This document shows positions 21,178 through 31,769 of a stretch of DNA of 64,000 nt, piece by piece. The first letter of the stretch is position 1. Every line of letters starts with the position of its first letter. A program made the translations under genes and the position numbers. This stretch comes from Linum tenue (Eukaryota; Streptophyta; Magnoliopsida; Malpighiales; Linaceae). The DNA is taken from contig CAMGYJ010000008.1 in NCBI GenBank assembly GCA_946122785.1, positions 54,384,963 through 54,448,962 on the forward strand, given 5' to 3'. The notes under the pieces were generated by a model. That model did not search any database, was not told the origin of the DNA, and worked only from the letters and a program-made list of their open reading frames with translations.

Positions 21178-21420
21178 AATTCTTCGAATTCCTCGATTTT
21201 CCAACCATGATCCTCGTCCCATATGTCAGCAACCCGCATCTCCGCTTCGGTTTCGGAACTTCATCAGTTGCCAACTCAATAAGGGGAACCTGCAAAATCC
21301 AAGGGTCACACCAGAATTTTGTGTTACGTCCACCATTTTTAAGCACATGAGAAATGGATGTGAATCCGCGCCAGGCAGAAGAACCTCCCTTTACTTTATG
21401 CAGGGTAGCCATTCTTGTTC
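21178..21420 (-). pseudogene. LINE zf-RVT upstream part
   Basis: The minus frame 21412-21178 reads MATLHKVKGGSSAWRGFTSI, SHVLKNGGRNTKFWCDPWI and VADIWDEDHGW. This is the usual run of plant LINE protein between RT and zf-RVT (WRS..GNG..TKFWCDPW). It continues into 20373 once the 788-bp element is disregarded. Confidence 0.8.
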
Positions 21421-21424
21421 TACT

Positions 21425-22800
21425 GTATTTGCTTTTAAGTACCCTGGTGCAAAGGCTTGATCATTCGTAGCCAATTTCCAGCTCCCCTTAGCAAGCATAG
21501 CCTGGTTTGTTCATTGAGTCAGTATGATTCCAGCTCCACCTCTACTATCGGGAAGTGTCATCTACTCCCAGGAGACTGGATGAAACTTGGGCTTGCCATC
21601 TTCTTCTCCCCATTAAAGCACCTACTTAATTTATCCAAGGAAATCCAAACAGATGTGGTGAGTGGTTCTGTAAACATAGGATAAACAAACATTAAAGATG
21701 AGACAGATCTCACCAAAGTCATTCTTGCAGATAGAGATAGATTTCAAGTCTTCCACATGGCTAACTTTTCTTAGATTTTCAAACACAGCTCCTTGTATCT
21801 TGCTTTAGAAATTCGCTCACTGATTGTGTTTATGCCCAAGTATTTTTCAAGATATGCAGTCAAAGCTATGCTTGCCCTATCACTTAACAACTTAGCTTTG
21901 TCTCGATGGATGTTGTCTGATACCAACATTGTTGATTTTGAGAGATTCACCCGCTGTCCTGAGCTTACACATAAGTCTTCAAGAATATTTGAATGACTTC
22001 AATCTGGCTGCTATTTGCTTCTACAATGAGACAGAAGTTAGGGCAAAGAGATAGAAGTTTCCAAGTTTTATTAGAGGCTTCTTGTTCAATACAATGAGAT
22101 AGCCTCTTCATACAAAGAACAAAAGATATGGGGATAAAGGGTCTCCCTGTCGGACTCCTCTGGTAGAAGTGATGGATTCTGTGAGTTGACCATTCCAGTT
22201 GATCTTCATCTGGTTGTTTTCCACACAGTACATTGTCCTGCTTATCTAGGTGCTTGGCAGGCCAATCTCCACCCACCAGGGTATCCCGGATAAAATCCCA
22301 TCTTAGTCTATCATACGCCTTCTCCAGGTCCACTTTAATCACCAATCCCTTTTTTCCTTTTTTTTTCTCACAATGTATGGATCACTTCTTGGAGTATGAT
22401 GATATTTCCATTAATTGTCTCTTCAGAATGAATCCGCTCTGAGTTGGTGCAACCAACTTGCTCATAAATGAATTTAACCGGTTTGTAATTGCTTTTTGAT
22501 GGTCTTTAAGGCAACATTATTGAGGCAAATTGGTCATAGTTGAGCAGGAGACTCTGGGTGTTCTGCCTTGGGTATGAAGACAATGGTAGACTCTAACATC
22601 TCATTTGATATTGGTAATGTCCTGCAGTAAAGAAGGAGGTAGCCATGTTAGTTAGATCTCTGCCAACTCGTCTCCACATTTTTTGATAAAAGACAACTTG
22701 ATAATCATCTGGCCTAGGAGCCAAGAAAGGTTTCATGCTAAATACAGCTTTGTGTATGTAAAAAATGTTGAAGGGACGAAGCAATCCTATGACATTCTAG
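21425..22800 (-). pseudogene. LINE reverse transcriptase (decayed)
   Basis: From right to left: VFSMKPFLAPRPDDYQVVFYQKMW (22790-22680), the fingers region with degraded frames, motif A as KVDLEKAYDRLRWDFIRDTL (22345-22280), then PTGRPFIPISFVLCMKRLSHCIEQEA (about 22160-22080). After that comes LGINTISERISKARYKEL near 21850, and a thumb segment near 21500. I could not find the (Y/F)ADD active-site motif. The sequence jumps from KLLSLCPNFCLIV to EANSSQIEVIQ near 22030, suggesting a small deletion there. This is non-functional in any case. Confidence 0.82.
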
Positions 22801-23102
22801 GGAAACAATTCTTAGGCATAAGGTCCTAGTAGGTTGTGTCATCCTAGGAATATGATGCAGTGAAGAAATCAGCACCATAGTAATCAGTTTGTTTGCATCA
22901 TCCACCTAATTCCCATGACCATCTTTCAATGCCAGGATTTTGTTACAACGTTGTCGCCGAGTACCTTGCTAGTGGAAGTAGGAGGTTTTTTGTTCCCCAA
23001 AATGCATCCATTTTTCCTTTGCTCTTTGGAACCAAAAAACTTCCTCTTGCGCTAAAAGCTCATCCAGTTCGGATTCCAACTTGGCCAGTAGCTTGACGAG
23101 TC

Positions 23103-23557
23103 CTAGATTGAAGCTATTGACAGCTTTCTTTGGTTGCCTTTAATCCTAGCCAAAAGCCTATTTTTTCTATGACTGATGATGCCAAAAACTTCTCTATTCC
23201 AATCCATTAGTTTCAGCGAGATATCCTTAAGAGCTTGGTGGAGTCCTGCATCAAGATTCCAGCAATTTGCAAAAAAATCATAATTTTTTTTCATGAAGTA
23301 GCCAAGCCGCTTTTAACCTGAAAGGTTTAGAGTTGTCCTGACTGCGAGAAATAGTAGTAACAGAGGTAAGAATGGGCAGATGGTCGGAGTGGAGCTTATG
23401 TAGGTGTTGAACTGTGGTGTTGGGAAAAATCCAATTCCACTCCGAGTTACAAAGGGACAGATCAATTCAGCTAAACCTGTAAGTTCTAGTTGATTCTCCC
23501 CAGAACCAAGTGAACTGGGATCCTGAAAAACCAAGGTCATAAAGCTTAGCAGTGTCA
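23103..23557 (-). pseudogene. LINE endonuclease, C-terminal half
   Basis: After the LTR insertion the minus strand resumes with DTAKLYDLGFSGSQFTWFWG (23555-23500). Next come HSDHLPILTSV (about 23380-23350), carrying the conserved Ser-Asp-His of APE-type endonucleases, and KPFRLKAAWLLHEK (about 23320-23280). The reading then passes to the linker QALKDISLKLMDWNREVFG (23240-23190). The frame shifts more than once. Confidence 0.82.
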
Positions 23558-23562
23558 ATCCC

Positions 23563-25728
23563 GATACTTTTACCCAACCCAAAATACACATGGCTCCGAA
23601 GTCGATTTAAAAAAACCTAAAAATTTTCATTAAAAAAAACAATTGAATCCTTTTCAAATTTAATGCCCTAAACACTTGGGCAACTTCAATCCATAGTCAA
23701 TAAAGCAACATAAACTCTGAACCTTGAACCTCCTATATATACTCGTAATCATGAAACATAAAACTACTAAACAAATTCTAGCCCTAACTCAACTCTTCGT
23801 TGAGCTTTCCGACCTCTCGTCCATGCTAGTGTGGCTGCTCTCTTCGCCTTGCCTCTTCTCGTAATCCACGTTTTCTAACCCTTCCTCAACCTGGTGAGTG
23901 AGAAGGATTCAGTCTCGTCGTTACTTCCTAATGTCTTGCCCTAAGCAATCCTTACTAACACATTTTAGAAAATTACTATCTTACATGAAAATCGTTCTCG
24001 ATTTCATCCTTAACACCTTAGTCCTAAATAGCTTATAGAAGTTCTCTACTTCTATCTTAACTCACATTTTTATTACTACGGTCCATCGCGTTACGTCTCG
24101 CCGTCCAGTGTCCCTACCTTGATATGCCAACCGCGTTACGTCGCTGTCCGATTGTATACCCAACTCGGCAATGGTGTGTGTTACATCTCGCCGTCTAGTA
24201 TCCGATCAACTGCTGCGTTAAGTATTTTCGTCCAGTAGTGACCCAACCATCTACTGCGTCCAATAGTGGTCCAACCGCCTAGGTGTTCCCCTTACCATTA
24301 ACCATACATCACAACATACATTCATACACATACATAGCACAACGCGTGCCTCCATCTTAAGTAGGCGGTGTGATGCCTCACACACATAATTGCGCATAAC
24401 TCAAAAATTAACTAGCATTACTTAAAGTAAAAGCATAAACTAAAAGACCTAAAACTGAGATTTTACTCCCTTTACACTCACATCGAAAAGAAGACTCTGG
24501 TCAGAATCTGAAAATTCCCACCTCCCTCCTATAATACCCTCCTCGCTTCCACGATTCCTTGAGCATAGACGATTCCTCGATCGGACGTCAATTGATCGAG
24601 TTATGGCCAAAATAAACATTCCGTTAATTCTCAAAATACCATGTACCGATTTTGTAATTTTCCAGTCAACACCATTTACTCAGTCCTCTGAGAAAAATTA
24701 CAATTATGGTCCATACACTTTTCAAATAGCCACGAATAGTACCTGAACTTGACAGGTTTGCACTCCAAACTTCTGATGTTCGTTTCTCCCTCGTCCTATG
24801 TCAGAATTCGATAGACACTGCGAGGATCTTGGGATTTCCCTCTCCGCAACCGTACTCATATTTCAAAGAATGGTCGAATTTTGTTTTATGAGTTTTCTTT
24901 TTCGGTGACTGCACCAGGAAGGATCGACGCCGACTGGTGAACTGCTTGTGGTGATGATGTACGCATAGGGCGAGGTCGGCGACTGCGCTTCCGTCCTGCT
25001 TCCATCGCCGAGCGGCTACTGTTCGCTGCTTCTATTTTGCGCTGGCGAGGTCGTGCACAGGAGGGGAGGAAGGTTGGTCGTGCATTCCTGCTCGCTACTA
25101 TTTTGTGAACGTATGAGAGGCAAGGGAAGCAGACGACTTCCTCTATTTCGTCGCTACTTCTTCTAATAAATAAAAAGGATGAGTTTTAATTGGGATGGAG
25201 AATTATGGAGGATTATTTGAATTTCGAGAGAAAGAGAGAGAAACCAAAAGAATAAAGGAGAAGAGGGAGGGAGAATGGGGAAGTAACGGTTTGGGTGTGG
25301 AAACCTTTCTTTCTTTCCTTTTTTTTTTGCCACCAGTCTGTCCCTTCCCTTTCCTCTCTCACGGGCCAACAAACCACTTCTTCCCTTCTCTTCATTTCAG
25401 CGCCCACACACAAGCCGGACTTGGCCCATTTCTTTCCCTTCTCTTTGACGCCCACAACTGGGCCTCCCTTGAAACTATGACAAAGCCCACTCAGCCAATA
25501 GAGAACCATTAGCAGAACAATCACACTCAAAGTCCACTTGGTTTGGTCTTTGAGTGGGTTGCTCCAAAGTTCGACCTATGAACGTAACTTCCTCATTTTA
25601 AATTGAAATTTAACGCAGTTGAACCGATAGTTTAGATTTTCAATTCTCATGGATATTATGGTGAAATTGACAAATTACATCAAGGTCATAATAGTAATTT
25701 TGCCTTTTGGAAAGCGCGGGGTGTAACA
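23563..25728 (-). repeat. Solo Ty3/gypsy LTR (about 2.17 kb) inside the LINE endonuclease
   Basis: On the minus strand it starts TGTTACACCCCGCGC at 25728 and ends near 23563. The right flank is ATCCA (25729-25733) and the left flank ATCCC (23558-23562), a decayed 5-bp target duplication. Removing it restores the endonuclease reading (FANWI, then DTAKLYDL). It shares many blocks with the solo LTR at 48748-51305, including CCCTAAACA-TTGGGCAA and a cluster of CGTTACGTC-like units at 24090-24240. There is no internal region, hence a solo LTR formed by LTR-LTR recombination. Confidence 0.82.
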
Positions 25729-25733
25729 ATCCA

Positions 25734-26205
25734 GTTGGCAAAACATAGACAACGCCAAAGGGAGATTAGAGAAGAATGACTGGTTTTTTCTGAGGGTAGT
25801 AGGTTGACATTGAAATCTCCAGTGATAAGCCAAGGGATATCCACGTTGCTGCTAGTGTGGATAATGTGGTTCCATATGAGCTGATGATATTTGTACCGTG
25901 GACTACCGTAAACAGCGGTGAGAAGCCAAGTAGAGGTTGAGGAGCTGGGAAATTCCTACTAGCTTCGATTAGACGAACACTAAAGTCGTCCGGCTTCCAA
26001 GCAACCCAAATGCCACCTTTACGACCACCTCAGCCTACACGAAGACTTCCCCGAACCCAAGTTTGCCACACATCACAGTAGCCCTGTCTCCACTAATTTG
26101 GGGCTCCAGGATGATAAGAAATTTGATAGCATGACGAAAATCCTTACTGGCTGCACCACATACATTCCAAGCTAAAACTTTAAAATTAGGTTTGAAAGGT
26201 AAATG
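25734..26205 (-). pseudogene. LINE endonuclease, N-terminal half
   Basis: The minus strand reads FKVLAWNVCGAASKDFRHAI near 26190-26130, the typical start of plant L1 endonuclease (WN.RG), then EPQI at about 26110. It ends in LITGDFNVNLLPSEKTS and SLWRCLCFANWI at 25830-25734, where the solo LTR interrupts it. Stops and shifts occur between these blocks. Confidence 0.8.
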
Positions 26206-26926
26206 ACAAGATATAAGTAAAATTTAAGGTAGAGAAGGGGAGAGCAATCCGCTCGAGGGTCATTGTTGAGGCGCCATGGACTGATTGGGATTCATGTGGA
26301 TGCCACTTCCATTGTCAAGGTAGCTTGCGGTTATTTCTTTGCAATCTCTCTCCTTGTTTTTTTTTGTCTCCTACCCGCACTTAGCTTTGGATTGCTCTTG
26401 GTTAAAGAATGCCTCAATGTCCTGGAGAATAACTTGGAATGAGACTTCTTTCATTTTGTTCTTTAGTTCTCTCTTGTTTGAGGCACTTGAATGGCTTCGA
26501 GGCTGATTCCCTTGTTGATGTCCTTGTAGGATGATCTTTCGCTGTTTTTCTTCTCGTAGTGGAGGCGGATAGAAGATTGTCCTGCATTCGGGTCTCTATT
26601 TTCTTTCGCAGTCAGTTGCAGGGGGGGACCTAGATCACTTGCATTTTGGTGTTATTAGGGCCCATTATCACTTAGGTTTCCAGCCTTTAACGTTGAAGCA
26701 GAATTCCCATATTGGGCTTCCATTGGTTGGGCTTTAGCATTTGATTTATCTCTTGGCCCAACGGCTCTCCATTCTTTTAATGGCTTGTCAGGTTTGGTTT
26801 ACTGTTGAAGCTATAATCCTCATTAGCCAACAATTTCCCTTTATGAGACGGAGGCAGATCTTTATTTGCCCCTGTTTTCGCTTCCAACTTTCCTTTAGCC
26901 TCCAAGAAAACCGTTGTCCTACTCAC

Positions 26927-28020
26927 TTATCCCTTTCCTTTCCGGTTCTGCTTGCCCAAAATTCTTCCTGATTGAGCGGAAGGGAAAGAAGGCATGTGTT
27001 GCTGGTTGCCTGAATTCCCAGCGCCTTTTTTGGAAGGTTTTCGCAATTTTCGGGTTACTTGCAACCATGGGCCGTAGCCTGCTGGCAGTTTTGGCGAGCT
27101 CGCCGCCGGTGAGGCTTGAAAAGCTGTGTCGCCCGAGACTGCAATGATCGACAATTGCTGATGCGAGTGATGATCAGGGCAAACTTCTTCTATATGGCCA
27201 ATTCCTCCGCAATGAAAACCGATTTGGGGAATGTTTTCGTACAAGACCTGTTGCCAAAATCCATCCAATCTAATCCTTATGAGTAGGGGTTTTGACATAT
27301 CCAATTTGTTTGCAATGCTGGCAAGTTTTCCTTGCTCCAGGTTTTCTGTATGATAGTCTAATCGTACTGTTCTGCCAATAAGGTTAGTGATGGCAAACAA
27401 TACTTCCCTATGATAGAAATGAACCGGGAGCTTCAGAAGTTTCACCCATGCCACTACTTTCCTATGAGACTTTTCAGTTGTGCGAAAACTTGCTTCCCAC
27501 TAATGAAACACCAGATAATGATCAAGGATGACCAGGGGCCTCCAGTGAGAGCAAAAAGCTATTGATAATTTCCGAATGTAACCAGAAAAGTATCATTATT
27601 GAGGTCCATGACTTTAAGAGATCCCACCGGATTCCATTTCCATTGAAGTTGAGAGCATAGATAAGAATATGAAACTAATCTGCCAAGAAGTCGCACAACT
27701 AGTGTTTTCTTCCATGGATAGTAGAGCCTTTCCTTGAATTTTTCGGAGAGTTTAAGTTCTGGTTCCCCTTCAAAAGTTCCCGAACCCGGTGTTGTTCGCC
27801 GACAAAGGTCCACTTGTTCACTTTCGTAGGGGGCTTATGTGTGTTTCCTGCAAGAGCATTCCTATAAGAAAGAGGTGAAGGCATAAAGGCGTTTGTTGGT
27901 GATGACGGGTGTTGGATCAAGAGAGGTTGAGGCATAGATGATTGTGGTTGCTGGTTCGGTAGCCGTCCTGCTTGACGCAGGCTGTCACCGTCTGTGAGTT
28001 GGTTGGGAGAGAATTCATGA
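26927..28020 (-). pseudogene. LINE ORF1: DUF4283 plus CCHC zinc knuckle
   Basis: ORF1 of plant L1 elements encodes the RNA-binding protein. The N-terminal part (27935-27780) reads PSPLSYRNALAGNT and NKWTFVGEQ. DUF4283 follows at 27760-27560 (LYYPWKKTLVVRLLGRLVSY, then LKVMDLNNDTFLVTF). After a frameshift, 27454-26927 gives WVKLLKLPVHFYHREVLF, IGRTVRLDYHTENLEQGKLA and the knuckle FHCGGIGHIEEVC, whose first Cys is missing (GFHCGG), followed by a basic tail. Between 26927 and 26205 only broken frames remain. Confidence 0.84.
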
Positions 28021-28062
28021 GCATTTCAAAGAAGTATGTCGCTTGTTTCACCTTGGCTGATG

Positions 28063-28336
28063 TCACAATGTAATAATATAGGATTCGAATGTTACAATGT
28101 AATAGTATAGTTACCAGTTAGATAATTAGTTTATAGGTAGTTCGGCGTTTGTTATTTTTGGGCGCTCTTTCTCTCTATCTTCTCTATGGCTTAATCCTCT
28201 ATATAAATACTGAGATGGAGAAGGAAGAAAGTAACGCTCTTCCTTAATTCATTACATAAGTGATCTCTCTCTCCTTCATAGTTGAAATGAAACATTGTAA
28301 TGGGATTGGCCCAACAGCGGCAGCAAGTGCAACTGA
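28063..28336. repeat. Possible short LTR-like segment
   Basis: It begins TGTCACAATGTAATAATA and contains a TATA-like CTCTATATAAATACTGAGA near 28197 and a C/T-rich stretch, as in copia-type LTRs. It ends near GGATTGGCCCA. Two near-copies of CACAATGTAATA occur at its start. No partner or target duplication is visible. Confidence is low. Confidence 0.3.
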
Positions 28337-29688
28337 AGCGGTTCAGTGACTTGCTAAAACACAACTGCTAACAATGACCGAGTGTTATCAATGAAAGAGA
28401 CTGCAGTAATTAGCACAAGTAATAAATATCAAATCCATGGGCCTGTAGAGTTATTATTACTCAGCTTCAGTTCATTATCTAGCAAACCAGATTAAGGTAG
28501 AAGAACTATAACTATTCTAGCAAACTACAATTAAAGTTAATCTAATTACACGTTGTGAACTCACTTAGGTATGATTCCCCCTAGCCACTAGCCATATTAG
28601 TGATTGATGATCTCTAACTTGTTTCACTTTCATTCACAATGCGGAGAATCCTTTACTAGACTTTGAATCTCGACTAAGGAAGTCAAGACCATCTTGATTC
28701 GATTCCCTAGAGGGATATATCCTTCTCTAGAACAACCGATCAAGTCGTTCTGAACTAGATTCCTCTATCAAATGAGGTTCTCAATCGATACAGGTAGTGA
28801 ATCAACCCTCCACTAAAGTAATCAATCCAATACTATCAATCTATGGTGCTCTATTAAACTAATTAGGTATTCGCTCTCATAGAATCAAAGCAAAATCATT
28901 AATCTCGACCAAAGCAGAATCAATAATCTTGACTAAAGCAGAATTGAATCATGAAAACATGCATAGATTGAATATGAACTCAAGTGTAACGATAAAGAGT
29001 ACTCATTCAATCATCCAATCTAACTAATTAAGCTAGGGTTCCTCAAAACCTAATTGAAGGGAGATTACTCCATATAGAAGAGAGGGATTGCAGTAAGAAT
29101 CTGTTATGGACAATCCAAGTACCAAATCGAAAATACAAGGGAAGGAACCCTTGTATATTAGTGTCTTCAAGTTCGGGCTTGTTACTCGAGCCTCTAAGGC
29201 AAATAAATCCTCCAATTACGCTCGAAGATTGCCCTCATATCACTCTCTCACTCTTTTGTTCGTCCCTTGGTGTTTGGGATCCAAAACCAAACTCTCCCAC
29301 TCCAGAAATTGCAAAATAGCCTTTATACCCGAAGCTAGAATTTGCACCCCTAGTTTACACGACCGTGCAAATCAATGTACTACCCATGTAAACACCAAAA
29401 CACACTGTTTCACTTGATTGATCAAGGGGGAAGGCACAAACTTGATTTAGAAAAGCACAACCGTGTAAATTGTTCTCCTGGCCATGCAAACTCTTTGAAA
29501 GCCTTGCATTGACGTGTAAATCTTCCAACATGCACTTCCTAATCTCTGTTTGAGCTTGTTTAACCTTCGATTGACTCGAAACTTTCTCCTAAGCTCCCTA
29601 TACGTGCTAGGACCTGAAATAGAGCAAAATGAACACAACCTAGCATAAAATGGGCAAAGGAATGCTCAATCACCAAGTTAAACTATCA
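28337..29688 (-). repeat. Athila-like LTR, copy D (about 1.35 kb)
   Basis: It starts TGATAGTTTAACTTGG at 29688 (minus strand) and shares ordered blocks with LTRs A and B: GTGCTAGGACCTGAAAT, AACACAACCTAGC and CTAGGGTTCCTC. A worn PBS-like sequence (GGCCCAACAGCGGCAGCA, about 28308-28325) lies at its left end, so it probably behaved as a 5' LTR whose internal region is lost. It includes the array motif GACCGTGCAAAT near 29362. Boundaries are approximate on the left. Confidence 0.62.
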
Positions 29689-29719
29689 AGAAATGGAGAG
29701 AAAGCACGTCCAAGTTTAG

Positions 29720-29990
29720 TGTTATCACCCAGCTCATGACCAGATGCATTTCAGACGTGTCATACAAGAAGAGAAGTCCCTAATCCTCATGATTTTGAAT
29801 TTATTACTTGTTCAGGTTATAAAACCCTAGATGATTGGAGAAAAGGGTACATATACTGTGTAAAGGCGCCGACCACCATTCAAGTTTAGCTTAATAAAAT
29901 ATCAGTCGTGGACTTGTCCTGTCAATTGGGGATACCACATAAATCACGCTTGTCTCATGCTTTGGTTTATTGTTTTATCATAGTTTTACA
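29720..29990 (+). repeat. Ty1/copia-type LTR (271 bp)
   Basis: It runs from TGTTATCACCC at 29720 to TTTTACA at 29990, followed at once by the PBS TGGTATCAGAGC. A TATA-like GGTTATAAAACC lies near 29816. TG...CA ends, short length and a zero-gap PBS are typical of copia 5' LTRs. Confidence 0.65.
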
Positions 29991-30002
29991 TGGTATCAGA
30001 GC
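29991..30002 (+). promoter_or_regulatory. Primer-binding site, tRNA-iMet type (copia)
   Basis: TGGTATCAGAGC directly follows the LTR end. It matches the initiator tRNA-Met PBS. No plus-strand copia gag follows; instead minus-strand copia pol begins within about 90 bases, so the element is rearranged. Confidence 0.75.
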
Positions 30003-30089
30003 ATTGATCCATCATTAGTTCCTTGAGCATGTCTGGAATGAAAGTGTATATTACGAACGAGCAAGCTATAGTGTGGAGATTACGAACGA

Positions 30090-31500
30090 GCAGCTTGGAC
30101 ATGAGAAAGTGGAAGCTATCAACACCAAGTCCTTTATTGAATATATCGGCGAACTGAAACTAAGATCTAATCTTCAAGGGTTTAATATCCCCAGATTGCA
30201 CGCGCTGACGAACAAAGTACTAGTACATCTCCACATGCTTGGTGCGCTCATGAAACATTGGGTTAGCCATAATATAGAGAGCAGTCTAATTATCATAGTA
30301 GAGAGGTGTTGAGTAACTTTGCAGGGCACCTAGTTCTTGCAGAAGCCAACGCAGCCAAAGAACCTCACTAACAGTGTGAGCCATGGCACGATACTTAGCC
30401 TTGGTGGACAAATGTGCTACGACCTGTTGCTTCTTTGTGCACCAAGAAATAGGAACACAACCGAGAGTGATGACATACCTAGTGGTCGAACTTCTAGTGG
30501 ACTTGAAACCACCCCAATCTGCATCAGAATACACAGTGAGATCAAGAGAACTAGCAGTAGGGAAAAAGAGTCATTTACATGGAGCACTACTCTTGAGATA
30601 GTGAAGGATGCGGTCAGCAACATCCGTATGTGTGCAAGTGTGTGAATGGACTAACTGGTTCAGAACATTAACTCCATAGTTAATATCCGGGTGTGTAACC
30701 ATCAAGTAAAGAAGGCGACCTATGTGGCGCCATATGCCGCTGGGTTAGGATGATCGGAAAGAGCCGATCGGGTGAGCTGATGATTCTGCTCTATTGGAAA
30801 AGCACTAGGTCGAATACCAGTAACCCCTGAGTTGGTGAGGCTATCAAGGAGATACTTGTGCTGATTTAGTACAATTCCATGTGGCATACGTGCCACTTCC
30901 AGACCAAGGAAATTAGCATAAGTTGCCCAAGTCCTTAATAGTGAAACACAAATGCGGGAAGGCCTTGACGCGGAAGATGAACTCAAGACTAGTGCTTGCC
31001 AAGATAACATCATCAACATAGATGAGGAAAATTACGTGAATTCTCCCTCGTTGAAAGATAAATAAAGAATCGTCGGCAGGAGAAGGCAGAAAATCTAGTT
31101 CACACAATGCTTGGGTGAACTTGTGATACCAATTACTCAAAGCTTGGCGTAGGCCATAGAGTGACTTGTGGAGGCGACATATCCTCGTATCCCCAGAAGC
31201 AACAAAATCTTGAGAAATCTGCATGTAAACCTCCTCATCCAAGTCCCCATAAAGAAAAGCATTGTTAACATCCATCTACTTGGGTGTATCCTTTGGTAAC
31301 CAAGCAAGCCTTGTAGCGAGCAATTGTGCCATCAGGACAGAACTTAATCTTGTAAACCCATTTCGAGCCAATGACATGTTTCCCTAGAGGGGGGTATATG
31401 AGTCTCCAAGTTCCATTCTTTTCGAGTGCCACAACCTTTTTTGTCATAGCGCGTCACTAACATTCATCCTTGACAACTTCATTAAATGACCGAGGCTTTG
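30090..31500 (-). pseudogene. Ty1/copia pol: reverse transcriptase and RNase H (broken)
   Basis: On the minus strand from right to left: KPRSFNEVVKDE (about 31490), EKNGTWRLIYPPLGKHVIGSKW (31430-31360), MDVNNAFLYGDLDEEVYMQI (31275-31215), LHKSLYGLRQALSNWYHKF (31175-31115), the active site LIYVDDVILAS (about 31030-31000), then KYLLDSLTNSGVTG (30860). RNase H follows as MYSDADWGGFKSTRSSTTRY, SWCTKKQQVVAHLSTKAKYRAMAH and VLWLRWLLQELG (30534-30310), with a final HFVRQRVQSGDI segment near 30220. The order is standard for copia (RVT_2 then RNase H). Frameshifts, stops and a short deletion after VDD show decay. No integrase or gag is left. Confidence 0.87.
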
Positions 31501-31769
31501 GATGATGTGCCACTATAACAAGAAAGGCACAATAATTAGGCAAAAAAAGGTCATAAGAAAGGTGATTAGACAAGGGACATTGCATAAAGTTTGATTGGAA
31601 ACTTCATAAAATGACTGAGGTTTTTTATGATGTGCCTCAAGGAAGCGGATCCGCTGGACTGCCAAAAGAAGAGTCACGAAACGTGGTTGTTGTGTCTGTG
31701 TTAGCAGTCAGACATGGGCTAACTGTGGTCGTCTGGTGGACGATAGCTTTTCAGCTGGGCTTTTGGTGA

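Larger units (their letters stand above)
19142..28062 (-). mobile_element. L1-type LINE, nearly full length, decayed and interrupted twice
   Basis: On the minus strand from right to left: ORF1 (28.0-26.9 kb), endonuclease (26.2-23.1 kb), RT (22.8-21.9 kb), zf-RVT (21.4-20.04 kb), RNase H (19.58-19.28 kb) and a 3' end with a T run on the plus strand at about 19143-19152 (its poly(A)). Two younger elements are inserted: an LTR at 23563-25728 and a hAT-like element at 20382-21169. Without them the LINE is about 5.96 kb, a normal length for plant L1 elements. Stops and frameshifts are frequent. No matching target duplication was found at the two ends. Confidence 0.88.

Noticed and set aside
25195..25512. 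105-codon frames on both strands
   Set aside because: Low-complexity purine/pyrimidine-rich stretch inside a solo LTR; no domain.
19142..28062. LINE target-site duplication
   Set aside because: I compared the bases left of the T run with those right of the ORF1 start and found no convincing match; the 5' end is probably truncated or overwritten.
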